In this document: piece by piece, positions 1 through 11,830 of the stretch
Numbering within the stretch: position 1 is the first letter of the stretch
Layout: every line of letters starts with the position of its first letter
From: Petunia secreta
Taxonomy: Eukaryota; Streptophyta; Magnoliopsida; Solanales; Solanaceae
Direction: 5' to 3'
Length of the DNA stretch: 64,000 nucleotides
NCBI GenBank assembly: GCA_029990175.1
Contig: JARKIP010000022.1
Span: forward strand, 24,588,001-24,652,000
Translations under genes and position numbers: made by a program
Notes under the pieces: model-generated
Told to the model about the DNA's origin: nothing
Databases searched by the model: none
What the model saw: the letters and a program-made list of their open reading frames with translations, nothing else

Positions 1-532
1 CAAGCCGTTTTGGGCACCTGAGCAAGTGAACATTGCGCGACACGGTTATTGTAAGCAACCTGTCCCCCAATGCTTCAGACTCACCCAGAGCAGCGAAGGC
101 AACAACATCTTCACCTTGAGGAAGAGGTACGATCGGATCAGCATGATCCACATTAAAGAACGACGAACCCCCCATCGCCATAGGCCGATCTAAGGCTGGC
201 ATCTTTCCTTTTGCCAGATCCCTTTCCTCGAGACTTCGATCGGATGCACCGATCATCTTCTCTTAAACCTTAGGCACAACACCCAAGGAAATGATGGCAT
301 CCTCTCTGCTGGGTAAGCTCCTCGAACCCAAAGTGACCTCTTTGGTTATTGGAGATAAGTGGAAATCATCGCCTCCTAAGTCGGCTGAAAGATCTCCAAG
401 TTGTTCAGCCGTCTTAAGCTGAATAGCTGTTTCTTGGAGCCTTTCCTTCAAAGGCTTTTTGGGACGCCTCACTAACTGATAAGACCTCGATTCCTCTCCA
501 GCTTCATCCTCCTCGAGATCAACAATCGAAGT
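1..532 (-). pseudogene. Distal part of the antisense gene of Tat element E1
   Basis: Minus-strand reading from 532 down gives an acidic/lysine-rich protein segment (IVDLEEDEAGEESRS...) that is the direct continuation of the exon ending at 16252, once the E2 insertion and one copy of its 5-bp target duplication are removed. An in-frame TAA near 263 breaks it; the reading continues leftward to position 1 with plausible protein composition (MAMGGSSFFNVDHADP). It matches the mid-to-C-terminal part of the antisense gene of E3 and E6 only in position and composition. The gene end lies left of the window. Function unknown. Confidence 0.55.
528..532. repeat. Target-site duplication of E2, left copy (GAAGT)
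   Basis: GAAGT directly precedes the TGTTATCACC start of the E2 5' LTR and recurs right after the 3' LTR at 16247-16251. A perfect 5-bp duplication fits Ty3/gypsy integration and proves that E2 inserted as a unit into E1. Confidence 0.9.
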
Positions 533-844
533 TGTTATCACCTAATTTTGGCACCTAAAATACAAAATTGCATAAAATACGTGTGTTAATTGTCATGTGA
601 TTTTACCGTTTCTTTTGAATATTTTAGTAATTGATTAAGAAGAAAAATGCTAGAAAATTAACCAAAAAATAATAAGATTCAATTATGAGTAATATTTAAT
701 TGACTATGTGTGCTAATTGCTTCATCTTACAAATTTTTGTGTGTTAATTACTTGGTTAATTAGTTTTCAAAATGACAATTAGTGTAGTCTAGTTTAAGTC
801 CAATTAGTCTAATAAAAATAGAAGAAACTAGCCCAAAAATATAG

Positions 845-1010
845 CCCAGCCCAATATCAATTTTCGACCCGGCCCACCCCATGATATAAAAACCAAATTT
901 TGCCATTTTTGGCATTTTTCCTCCAAAATTCACCAGAAGCTTGAAAACTCAGTCCACATTTTCTCCATCACCGGAAACCACCGCCGGCGACGGGAACTAC
1001 CCCTCCCCGT
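845..1010 (+). promoter_or_regulatory. Plant-promoter-like module in the E2 LTR
   Basis: Several GCCCA/GGCCCA boxes lie at 845-880, followed by 'gatataaaaacc' and then a CT-rich, 5'UTR-like stretch (ttctccatcaccgg) leading into GC-rich DNA. GGCCCA boxes close to a TATA-like site are typical of plant housekeeping promoters. The same module is in the 3' LTR at +11838. Promoter activity is an inference. Confidence 0.35.
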
Positions 1011-2813
1011 TCGCATCATACATTTTCTAGAACCCTTTCGACCTCCCCATTGCATTTCCGAGCTTGGTTTTTCCTAAATCTTAGCCATTTGTTGTAGATC
1101 GAGGTTCTAAAGGGCGCTCAAACCTTAACACCGGTGAGTTTTTCGGCCAAGTTTTATATCAATGGTGTTGTTTCATTCCCCTCTCTACACGCCCCGATTG
1201 GTAATTTTCCTTGAAAACCTTTTCTTTTCTTCATTTTTTCCTCGCTGCCCGTCTCTGTTTCTCTTTGTTTTGTCGTGGTTTATTGATGAGATTGGCGGTA
1301 GAAATTGAGATGATGGTTGTGATGTTCTAATGGCTATGGCGTGGACAGTGGTGATCCGTTGGCAATGATCGATGCCTTTAAAACTGAACCAGTGAGGCAG
1401 TGATTGAGCTTTAGGCTAGGCTGTGATATTGTGTGATGAATTAGTGATGGCGTGAGGGCAATAGGCAGTGACGGGACTGTTTCGATGATATTTGGGGACT
1501 GATTCAAGCTTGGAGCAGCCATGGGGTGGCTACTTAAGCTATGGTGTCGACAACGGGTTTTTGGGTGATTGGCTTTGGGTTTCTTGATGCTTTCCGAAGG
1601 CTGTTCCTATGTGATGGCGCTGGTAAAGGCTTTGGAGGCAGTGCTGGATTGAATCACGTCGAGGCTATACAGGGCAATGACGAGGCAGCGAGGTGCCGAG
1701 GCAGGTTCTCCAATGGTGATGATACAACAACATGGATGTGCTGCGATGCTGATTTGTTGCTATGATGATTCATTGGCGTGTGGGAATAGTGATTGGAGTT
1801 TGGTGTTTGCTGTGACATTGTGGACAATGGTGATGTGTTGTTTCTGCCTTGGCGCCGCTGTGGTGACGACCTAGTGGTGTCCTGATGTTGCGATTAGTGG
1901 AAAATGTCATGACAAAGCTGTAACATTGTGGTGGCGCCGCGAGACGTTAGCAATAACGACGCAGCAGCACTAGCGGTGGCTTTATGATGTTCTGGTGATG
2001 AGACAATGATGCTGCAGCAAGTCGTGGTATCGCCGCTTCGAAGTGATGGTGAGGAAGCAGTTTCGCAGTGTTGGTACGGCTTAGTTTTGATGGTTTAAAA
2101 AAACTGCCCTTTTCGCTTTATCTTTTTTTCATATGTTTAGTTTAGGAAGTTGATGCTTAGTATAATGTTTAGCAAGAGATCTTGTGTATGTTTGTTTAGG
2201 AATCAAAGCATAAGGTTTCAATGATCGTTAATGTCATTAATAAATTTGAAACACCATGGTTGTGACTGATTACTCATGCAGTACCGTTTGATAACATGTT
2301 TTGTATGTATATTCCATGTCTAAAATAAAGTCGCGAGGATCAGATTGCTTGTCCAGTTTATTTGAGTGTGTAGTAGCTTAATAAGATGTTTTATTTAGTA
2401 TGAAACGTGAAAGTTTGAATGGTCCTATCTAGTTTCGATTGTTCATAAACATGGCTGTTTGTCGTTGGCTTTGTTTTACACTTGAAGTTCAATTTATAAA
2501 TTTGTTTGAGCTTGCTACTCTCTTGATTAGTGTAGGTGGATCAAGAGTTAGGAAAGAGTTTGGAAAGGATTATTAAGTACAAATTCAGGTATTTCTTTTG
2601 TCTGTAGAAGAGTTTAAAGTAGTCAAAGTAATAGGACAAAAGCTTAGCATGAATATGACATTTTCAGCTTTTGCTTTTTGGTTTTGTGATAAGCTTACAC
2701 TAAAATGACAATGCATTAAAGAGCTTGGGTCTTTGCACCCAACAGCTCTCTGCCAGTTCTTTTCCCCCCATTTTTCACCTTATGTTCCCCCCATTTTGCA
2801 TCCCTCTCTCCTC

Positions 2814-2821
2814 TATATAAT
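2814..2821 (+). promoter_or_regulatory. TATA box of the E2 LTR (likely element promoter)
   Basis: 'tatataat' inside ctctatataatag, downstream of a long C/T-rich tract; the equivalent is at 14652-14659 in the 3' LTR. It is the best TATA box in the LTR and lies about 1.6 kb before the LTR end, which would leave a long R-U5. Confidence 0.5.
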
Positions 2822-4410
2822 AGAGGTCTTTCATCAGCAAAGGGATGGAGCCATCTCTCTTAAAATAGACCAACTCTCCCTTTAAAAAACAACAAGAGAA
2901 GATCTGAAAATACACTCTCACTTCTTTCCTTAGGACACAGATCTGAAAATACTCTCTTCCACTGTATGAACAATTCCGGGGAGAGAACAGCTGAAAAACA
3001 CACACACAGAGACACAAGAGAACATCTGAAAAATACAAAATATCTGGGAGAGTGAAAATACTACATAATAGTAGAGAGAAAAGAGGAAACACTTGAGAGA
3101 AAAAACTAGAAAAAATAAGTGAGAAAAATAGGGAGTAGTGAGTTTAAGGAGTTTTTGGTTGTTGCTGTTGCTATTTTGGGCTAGCCATTGGCCCATTTCA
3201 CTTTGCTTTGGAAAATTTCACAATAGGCTACATTGCTGCTGGTCATGAGGTGTTAGTAACTGCTGTTGCTTGGATTAAACTATTCAGTATTCCCTGCAGT
3301 TTTGCTGAAGGAAAATCTTCACTAGGTAAATTTTCATAAATCTTGTGTTATCTTGTATGCTTGGGAAATATTTCTTTTGATAAAATCTGAATGAAACAGC
3401 CTGTTAAATGTGAAAAAGAATTCTGGTTTCCTTTATTGTTGTGTACGATATATGTTGTTTGTGTGATGTATGCCTTTGTAGCCATTTTAATACAATGAAA
3501 ATAAGAGAAGATATGTTCCACTTAATGCAAAATAAATATTATGTCGAGTAAAGTTTGGATAGTTTGCATTAGTTTATCCTAAAATCAGCCATGTTAAAAG
3601 TTTAAAATTAGATCCAGTTTAAAATCAGATCCACAGAAAAAATGTGAATGACTCATAAATTGGACAGAAATGAAAGATTATGCAAAAAGGGGATATGGAT
3701 GCAAACTTCTCAAATTGGCAAATCTGGTCAGTTTCGTTGTAAGTGGCATTAGGCAAAGGTTTATCCATTTATAGATAGGTTTACCAAAGAAGGAACTTAA
3801 AAGAGAAAAATCAATAAATACCGGTCCTTTCACTAAAACAGAAAGAGCAATAGAAGTTCAAATTTGATTTGCATGGCTAGGCAAACTTTTTAGGCCGAAG
3901 CTAACAAAAATGATAAATTGTTCACATGAACTCATTTAAATCAAGAGATTTCGAACGGGTGAAGTACCTGCGCGATTTAATTGATTTAAGTCGGAAGACT
4001 TCGAACGAGTGAAGTTCTCGCGCGATTATATTCGATTTGAGTCTCATTTGTTGAATGGGGAAGATTAATAATAAATTGAAGCGTAACAAATCAAGGCAAA
4101 ATATAAACAAATAATTTTAAAGAGTCAAAATGCGTCAATAAAGGCAACTGTGCTTGACACAGGACTCGAGGGTGCCTAACACCTTCCCGAGAGTCAACCG
4201 AGATCCTTATCCGGAACTCTGACGTAGACCATTTACGAGTCATAGGTGTTCTAGGTACACCACTTTGGTGACTTGGCACACCTTTAACTTGTCAAGTGGC
4301 GACTCCGAAAATCTCTTAAATATTCGTGTACCTCTGAACACCGTCACAGAGCCTTTTAAAACAAAATAATAAAGTTTCTCTCTTTTGAGTTAAAAAGGGG
4401 TCGTGACAGC

Positions 4411-4428
4411 TTGGCGACTCCGCTGGGG
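4411..4428 (+). other. E2 primer-binding site
   Basis: Just after the LTR end comes 'ttggcgactccgctgggg', two bases downstream of the terminal CA. This is the kind of site seen in Ogre-type elements, where it pairs with the 3' end of a tRNA (tRNA-Arg is reported for Ogre). The tRNA identity was not checked. Confidence 0.7.
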
Positions 4429-6238
4429 AAGAAAGTGAAAACTGAGAGTCTCAGGCTTTAAACTTTGTCGCTTTCGGCTTTTGAATATTATTTGTATATG
4501 TCACCTTGAATGTTACTGCTTTGATATGTTTGAACTGTATATACATAACTGTCTTCTCTCGTACAACTCTGAGTCTTCTGGAACACTGCACACATGCACG
4601 CCAGTTTCGCTTCGGCGTCTGGAATTTCTGTCGTGTCTCAGGATACAAAAAGTTAACCCTTCTTAGGAGGAGGTGCGTTGGGTTAGGCCGTTACACGTTG
4701 TCGACCGGTACCCCCGAGACACTTCCAAATTGCTGAACCACTAGATCATAAACCCAATGAGTCACCTAGAGTTGAACCTGTGCTTTTGTGTAGGCCGATT
4801 TATCTGTATGTCATTAGACTTAGTGAGGTGCGGTACACCGGTACCGCATTTGTCTAGGCTGACACCCTCGTGTCAGGATGGGGCCCGCGTCCCCAAACGA
4901 CACGTCATGAGTATATAATGTGTTGCATTTGTTCTAGTCTAAGGGTTGTTATGCTGACCGATCACCGAGGGATGAGAGCAAAATTTTGAAAAAAAAAAAG
5001 AAAAAAAAGAAGTGAAAATGATAGAAAAATTGGGTTTAGTCTCGTGTTTCGAAATATTTTTTGTTTAGTTGTCATTTTACGCCGTTATAATGGCGAATTT
5101 TTTCAAGAACCCTTAGAGTCTAATTTTGTGTCCGGGTTTGGTCTCAAGTATTAGAAATAATTTGTAATGGTTTTGCGCCGTTATAATGGCGAAATTTTGG
5201 CACTCTTTTGTGTTTAGTTTGTGTCCAAATCAAGTCCATATTTTGAAAATAATTTATCGGGGTTTTACACCGTCATAATGGCCAATTTTAGAAACCAATT
5301 TTTTGTCTAGTTTGTGAAATATTTTTGTGTCGTTGGGTCATCCTAATTGCTAGATTTTGATAAATACTCTAACGATTCTTTCTCGAATTAGATCAAAGAA
5401 TTTGTTTAAAAAAAAAAAAAAAAAATTGTGTCCGTCTTTGTGTTGTCGTAATGTCCGATTTTGGAGTCACCTTTAGGATAAGAAAAATAGTTTGTTTCAT
5501 AATCTGTTCTTAAGTTCCGTTTCGAATCTCCGGTTGAGTCTTAATTTTTTTTTAAAAATATTTATTTCAGGGTCCCACTTTATTTGTTTTGTTTAAGGTC
5601 AAGTTAGGGTGCATACGATAAATTGCAATTAGCTAAGTTGTATTTTGCGTTGATCCTGGTAGAATAATTTGACTCCGCTAAAAAGTCGAGTCTCATTATT
5701 TTCACCGTCCAGTGTACCCGCCCATTATCATCAGTCTGCTTATGTCTTTTGATTCGTGGGTCGGGTTAAATATTATTTTGAGTTTGTCTGTTAAAATCAT
5801 GTTTGTTGAATCAGAAAGGAATTTTTGAAAAAAAAAAATCAAACAAATGAAAGAAAATTGGAAAAAAAAAAAGCTTGTCTATTGAGTCGGTCTAATGTCG
5901 TAGTTTAAATTTGTCTATTACTTTGATATAAAAAAAATTAAAAAATAAAAAAAAAAATCCAAGCTCGCCTTTGTTTGGGATTACATGTCATTTATGATCT
6001 TCTTCTAATTTTGATCAAGGCGCATAAGCAGTCTTTCGGGGATACGATCGATACACTTAGCTTACGCCGTTAACCATTTCGGGATGACGCACAACAACCT
6101 TAGGCTGCAATCTGTGATTCTTTTTGTGCTAACCTGATTTGTTTCAATAGTTTGGAGTTGGAGATTTGGGACGGAATCCTGGCATCGACCCATCCGTACA
6201 GAACTAAATCAAAGGGACCTGTGACTTCACCCCTAGCC
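4429..6238 (+). other. E2 leader, with a degenerate repeat of about 95 bp
   Basis: AT-rich leader with many poly-A/poly-T runs and no long ORF. A core 'gccgttataatggcga' at 5081 recurs at 5177 and, degenerate, at about 5269 and 5444, giving a period near 90-96 bp. The flanking 'ttttgtgtcc' and 'aaataatttg' words repeat with the same spacing. Role unknown; a long structured leader with packaging signals would be expected here. Confidence 0.5.
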
Positions 6239-8304
6239 ATGCCATCTGATAGAGAGAGGTTCGAGACCGGTGCCCAGGAACTGTTGGCACTGGAAAATGA
6301 GAGATTGACTGGGGAGGTTAATACTTTGAAACAACTCGTGGCCGACATGCATCACGCATTGACCACAGGATGGGCACCTCCTCCTATTCCACCAACCTAG
6401 ATGGGGTTGTGCTGACAGCGGTACAACGAGCACCGGGCACATCTACGGCAGTTGAGGATCCCACTTATCCTACTGGTCTTGCCCCTGTCCGTGGCGTAAC
6501 AAATGAAGTTGAAGTGCGTCCTCATGCACCACCTCCACCAGAAGGACAGTATGGCCCGCCTCTCCCACAGGTTCCAACTTTTTGCGGCCCAGCTAGGCCT
6601 GCTATGGCCAGGTCCAATAGCGAACCGCATCTCCAGGCTGGGGATCATCATTATGATCAGCACCATGAACCCAATTTCCGACACAGTGACTCATATGATC
6701 AGGGGTTCCATCGCAAGTCTCAAGTTGAGGATGATCGATCAGGAAAGCTTGATGAGAGCGAGGTTCTGAGAAAGGTGAAGGGCCTAGAACAAGCAGTAAG
6801 GATCATTCAGGGCTATGGAGATCATACCAAAATTTCTTTCAAGGATCTTTGACCCTACCCCGAATTGCAATTGCCAGAGGGATTCACAGTGCCAAGGTTC
6901 GATCTATACACCGGGCAAGGAGATCCAAGAGTCCATATGAAGACCTACTGCAACAAAATGAGAGGGGTCAAGAAAGACAAGTTGTTGATAGCCTACTTTT
7001 TCAAAAGCTTGGGAGGTGCAGCTGCTGAATGGTTCATGAGGCAGGATATAACTAAATGGTTGGCATTTGATGACATGGCGCAGGCATTCTACGACCAGTA
7101 CAAGTACCACATTGAAGTTTTGCCAGATCGATCCTCTTTGGATGCGATAAAAAAGAAGCCAAGTGAAAGCTTTAGGGAGTACGCCCTCAGATGGCGCGAG
7201 CAGGCCGCTCGAGTGAGCCCCGCAATACCGGACGACGACATGGTCCGTTTGTTCATCGAGGCGCAAGATGAGGCTTTCTATGGTGCATTGATCGCCGCCT
7301 TTGGGAAACCGTTTAGTGAATTCGTCAAGATGGGAGAAATGATTGAGAGGGGAGTCAAAGCTGGTAAGATTGTGAGCCAGACCACACTGAAAGCAACTAC
7401 ACAGGCTGTGCAGGCAGGAGCCTTTGGAAAGAAAAATCAAGATGATGTAGCCATGATGGGTTCGGGTTCACAAAAGTGGAGCGAGAAAAGATACAATCAA
7501 ACCCACTCATACCAAGCTCCACAACTATACCCTTCGCAACACTACTACACCCCACAAAATCCGCAGAATTGCGTCCCTCCACCCCAATACTCAATCCATA
7601 CAGTGCAGCCATATGCTCCAATATCGTCTTATCCGCAATGGCGCGCTCCAGCCCAACGTCCTATATATCCCATTCACCAAGCTCCACATAACCAATTCCA
7701 GCCTCCACCGAACCTTACCCACCGACCAAGAGGTCCTCCAGGCTTTCGCCCAAAGGTTGAGTATAAAAGGGTGCATCAAGTGAAAAAGAACGCGTTCACG
7801 CCAATTGGAGAATCTTATGCCGAACTTTTTCAGAAGTTGCAAGATTTGGACATACTGAAACCGATCAATGGAGGAATGCATCCTAGGGATAGGATTAACG
7901 ACTCTCGTCAATGTGCTTACCATTCAGGTGCGTCGGGGCATGACACTGAGGATTGCCATTTTCTCAAGAAATATATCCAAGCTTTGATTGATAACGGTCA
8001 TATTCAAGTTGAGGATTCAGATGCACCAGATACAAATCGGAACTCATTGCCTGTCGGTGATGATGTGCATATGGTGGGTACGGTGGACGTAGAAGATTTG
8101 AGAGCTGAATCTGCAATGCCGATAGTATCTGTTGATGATGTGTCAGTTGGGGCCAACAATATGTTTGTGACAGTGAACTGTGTTCCCGAAATTGTGCCAG
8201 GGGTGGCAGACAGACTAAGGTTTGAAGAAATGAAGAAGCTGAACATGTCTCTCGAGAAGCCAATTCCAAATCTTACTCAGTCATTCATCAGCCCAAAGAA
8301 GTGA
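6239..8304 (+). pseudogene. E2 gag, broken by one frameshift and one nonsense codon
   Basis: The reading begins at ATG 6239 (MPSDRERFETGAQELL), a leucine-rich coiled-coil start. It stops at 6400, while the homologous reading continues in the next frame from about 6370, so a frameshift lies there. That frame runs to an in-frame TGA at 6850-6852, where the reading is FKDL-stop-PYPELQLPEGF, then on to 8304. The part from 6865 holds the retrotransposon gag core: FDLYTGQGDPRVHMKTYC, KSLGGAAAEWF, a FREYALRWREQA segment, then a long proline/tyrosine/glutamine-rich linker and a zinc-knuckle-like CAYHSGASGHDTEDC motif near residue 350 of that segment. Gag would form the particle and bind genomic RNA. 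The family is clear; the exact start is not. Confidence 0.82.
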
Positions 8305-10728
8305 AGTCTACCCCAATGGAAGTTGGACAAAATGAGGAAAAGCAGAAGATGTTGCCAAATTTAGGGAATTTCTTTGGTATCGGCACGGTACATCTTGGTG
8401 AAGGGCTCAACAATGCCTAACACAGGAAAACTAGCCCTGACTTGCAATTGAGTGACTGTGAAATGTTGTAGCTTGTTTTGCTAATCTTTCTATGTACTTG
8501 GTTATTTAAGGGTTGTAATCCAAGTGCATTATTTTGCTTATTTTGATGTTCAAACCCTTCTATCTTTAATTCAATAAAAAGCGAGATCTTTCTCTCGTCT
8601 CGACATAATTTCTCTTACTTTCTTTCTCGGTCTTGTTTTCTTAGTATTCTGTCTTATGTTTTGTCGGCCTTAATAACATGACATGCGTGCGGAATTTACG
8701 TCTTGATCTAAACACGTGGTCTGACATTGTGAGCTATCTGAGTAGTGACGAGGGACAAAAGAGGGAGCGAAATAAGTTGGGAATCAATCTGTAGTTATCC
8801 GATAAAGGAGATCGATGAGAAGTTCAAGATTGTGCACGGTCGCTTCGACCGAAGTTGAAATACCAGTTTTGAGAACCATCAGTGAAATAAAAGTCGATGA
8901 CACACGTGGATAAGTCTAGATCAATTCTTTGAATCATTATTTGTGCGAGGCATTCTCGGGTCGGGATGACGAACGACTTTCGTTTCTGCTACCCAAATAC
9001 AATACCAATTTTCTAGCCCTTTGAGCCTTGAGTATTTTTCTTTGGCTACCCTCCTTTGGAATCAGTGTGATTGAAATTAGAAAAAATGAAAAAAAAAATG
9101 AAAAAATATTTGAAAAAAGAAACAACAAAATCTACCATTAAGTGGTAGAGCTACGTCTGACCTGATTCCTCTCAAAAGGATTCGTAAGCAACCATCCGGG
9201 TGCGGTCATAATAGGGAAAAGTTTATTTTTTCCCTATTCCTCGTTGACGCAAAAGCTTGCCTCCAAGTTTGCGGCCAATGTCAAAGAAATTCAAATCCCC
9301 AATGTATGCTAAACGGGGGCAGAAGTTTGTTTTTATTTGATTTTAAAAAAATAAAATAAAATAAAAACAAACTTCTATATTTTTGTACCATCTATTCATA
9401 TGTTTCATGAGAAATCAGTTTCGAAATCGAGGAAGAAACTCAACGTGCCCCAGTTTATCCTAAACTAGAACTGGGGCAGAAGTTTAAGTTTATTTTTAAA
9501 AAGAAAGGGAGAAAGTCAATTCCTTTTGCTTTCTTTGTTTTCATCTCGGGAAAAGTCTCAATATCCCCTATGTTTGCATATCAGAAAATTCAAAATATAA
9601 TTCCTCGGTTTTTCAATAAATTGGGGTGTCAGTTAGTTATTATTTTAAAAGAAATGATTCCAAAGGTTGTAATATTTTACCAAGTCGTTTCATGAGATGC
9701 TTTCATACCGCTCTTCAAAACAAAGGAAAAAAAAGAAAAAAGAAAAAAAAAGAAGGAATCCCCAATTTGCCTAAACTGGGGAAAAGTTTGGTTTATTTTT
9801 CAAAAGCGGTGATTTCAAACCTTGTGATGCTCATTCTAGTCTTCTCATGAGATGTTTCTGAGTTTTTATGCTGAATCCTTTTCTTCATAGCCTAACCAAA
9901 TCCAATGTTACAGTCCAAATAAAGATCCTTCTGACCGATCATTGAGAATGTCAAGCCGAGTAGGGTATCAAGGGATAAGTTCCACGCTGTAAAGTCGCAT
10001 TCTTATAAGCGACAATCGCATTTGGGAGCTGGGAGCACCAAGGTCATTAAAGGAGAAATTCTCCGAGGAATCAAGATAAAGGCCAAAATCGAAGGAAGAA
10101 AAGAAAGACGGGGTCGAGCAGCAAGGAAAGATCGGAGGTCGATTGGGAAAGAGCGAAAAATGACAAAAATGAAAAGAAAAAAAAAAGAGAAAAAATAAGG
10201 TGAAGTCTTGTCGGTGAAAACCTGAAAGGGCGCTGCAAGACAACGGTGAGTTAAAAGAACAAAGAGAGAGGCTAGTCGGTGAAAACCCGAAAGGGCACTG
10301 CGAGTCGAATGAGGGTCGTTAGATTTTCCATCAAACAAGATTGGGAAAAATGGGAGCAAATCAGGGATAGACTATGTGAGCGGATTAAGAGTTGATTCCA
10401 AAATACATGTCATGTTAATAAGGTCGTCATCTTTTCAGTCCTTTACCTCTCCCGTAAGGGATGTCATTTTTTTTTTCATCTTTTGGTTGGAAGCTTTTTC
10501 GTTTCCATCATTTTTCTTACTTCAGTTTGTTTCATTTTCTCCAACATCAAACGAGCAAAGAAAGTCTTAAAAAACTTGTTACAGTTTCATAGTTGTACCA
10601 AAGCAAGTCAGGACCAACCTTGATAATTGGAGCCCAATGTTTCACATCGGCAGAAAGTATGCCACACCAAGGAGTGTACCATGAAGGAGATCATCAAAGG
10701 ATATGCAGATTTCAAGATGCAGTTAAGT
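8305..10728 (+). other. E2 long 3' non-coding region, no pol
   Basis: No retroviral enzyme motif in six frames. It holds spaced, diverged copies of a block containing 'ggggcagaagttt' next to T/A-rich runs (near 9315, 9475 and 9770), resembling decayed copies of a polypurine tract. A motif ctgacctgattcct with a following 'gtacggtcac'-like word occurs at about 9158-9215 and again at 12189-12265, suggesting a duplicated 3' end. Confidence 0.55.
10205..10310 (+). repeat. Pair of hairpin-like repeats in the E2 3' region
   Basis: 'gtcggtgaaaacc' followed by 'gaaaggg' and 'ctgc' appears at 10211-10235 and again at 10275-10301. In the first copy the core is flanked by a perfect GTCTTG (10205-10210) and CAAGAC (10236-10241) pair, which would make a stem-loop; in the second the stem is weaker. 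It may be a structured RNA element of this retrotransposon group. Confidence 0.35.
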
Positions 10729-10940
10729 TTCAAATCAAAGCCTGCCCCAGCAGCAATTACAAGATTTTATTCAAGTCAAAGCCCGTCAAAGCGGCAATTT
10801 CTTTCAAGTCAAAGCCCGTCAAAGCGGCAATTTCAGTGTTCAAGTCAAGCCCGTCAAAGCGGCAATTTCAAAGCCCGCCCGAGCAGCATTTTCAATTTTC
10901 AAGTCAAAGTCCGTCAAAGCGGCAATTTCAACTTTTCAAG
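10729..10940 (+). repeat. E2 tandem array A, unit about 30-35 bp
   Basis: Around five to six copies of a unit with core 'cccgtcaaagcggcaattt', joined by 'tcaagtcaaag'. The copies vary in length and in the linker. The same unit returns as array D at 11612-11830 after two unrelated arrays. Confidence 0.8.
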
Positions 10941-10982
10941 ACCCACTGAATTAGTTGGAGCTTCAGATCAGTTCATCAGCTT

Positions 10983-11290
10983 GTGGAGAATGAGGGAGTA
11001 GTTTTGAGAAGTCGAGGCACCCACCTGGAGAATGAGGGAGAAGTTTAGAGGAAGTCGAGGCACCAACCTGGATAATGAGGGAGTATTTTTGAGAAAGTCG
11101 AGGCACCCACCTGGAGAATGAGGGAGTAGTTTTGAGAAAGTCGAGGCACCCACCTAGAGAATGAGGGAGTAATTTGGAAAGTCGAGGCACCCACCAGGAG
11201 AATGAGGGAGTAGTTTAGAAAGTCGAGGCACCCACCTGGAGAATGAGGGAGTAGTTTAGAGAAAGTCCAGGCGCCCACCTGAAGAACGAG
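10983..11290 (+). repeat. E2 tandem array B, unit about 43 bp
   Basis: About seven copies of 'ggagaatgagggagtag' plus 'aaagtcgaggcacccacct'. The short minus-strand ORFs here are only an effect of periodicity. Confidence 0.85.
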
Positions 11291-11299
11291 GGAATCCGT

Positions 11300-11610
11300 T
11301 TCTGTAAAGAAGCAAGACCTATCAGAGTGATGGTTTTCAATTTAGCAAGAACAAGACCCATCAGAGTGATGGTTTTCAATTCAGCAAGAGCAAGATCCAT
11401 CAGAATGATGGTCTTTCAATTCAGCACGAACAAGACCCGTCAGAGTGATGGTTTAGCAAGACCCATCAGAGTGATGGTTTTTTAATTTTCAATCAGAGCA
11501 AGATCCATCAGAGTGATGATTTTCAATTTCCAGCATAAGCAAGACCCATCAGAGTGATGATTTCTAATTTTCAACAAAAAGCAAGACCCACCAGAGTGGT
11601 GGTTCCAGTT
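11300..11610 (+). repeat. E2 tandem array C, unit about 36-40 bp
   Basis: About eight copies of 'agcaagacccatcagagtg' plus 'atggttttcaattt', with small variations in the spacer. It borders array B on the left and array D on the right. Confidence 0.85.
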
Positions 11611-11611
11611 T

Positions 11612-11830
11612 TATCTTTCAAGTCAAAGCCCGTCAAAGCGGCAATTCTATTTAAGTCAAGGCCTGTCAAAGCGGCAATTTCATTCAAGTCAAAGTCCGTC
11701 AATGCGGCAATTTCATTCAAGTCAAAGCCCGTCAAAGCGGCAATTTTACTTTCAGGTCAAAGGCCGTCAAAGCGGCAGTTTCAACTTTAGAGGCAAAGCC
11801 CGTCCGAGCGGCAATTTCAAGTTTTCAAGA
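11612..11830 (+). repeat. E2 tandem array D, same unit as array A
   Basis: Six copies of the 'cccgtcaaagcggcaattt' unit of array A. The A-B-C-A order shows that units were duplicated at a distance and not just amplified in place. Confidence 0.8.

Larger units (their letters stand above)
533..4408 (+). repeat. E2 5' LTR
   Basis: 3876 bp, starting TGTTATCACC and ending TCGTGACA. It aligns with the 3' LTR at a constant offset of 11838 with no net indel. It contains promoter-like stretches (near 845-1000 and 2814), a cytosine-rich and A-rich pair of blocks around 2760-3130, and a GTGGCGACTCC copy close to its end that resembles the adjoining primer-binding site. ORFs of 60-105 codons occur in both LTR copies but look incidental. 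Confidence 0.92.

Noticed and set aside
1334..1874. ORFs of 60-75 codons present in both E2 LTRs
   Set aside because: Same ORFs recur because the LTRs are duplicates; no start context, no domain, several overlapping frames in GC-rich DNA.
10963..11400. Overlapping minus-strand ORFs with repeated peptides
   Set aside because: They are a by-product of tandem arrays B and C whose units lack stops in some frames.
10729..11830. Array that could suggest a CRISPR
   Set aside because: Units are contiguous and degenerate without unique spacers, lie inside a plant retrotransposon, and no cas genes exist.
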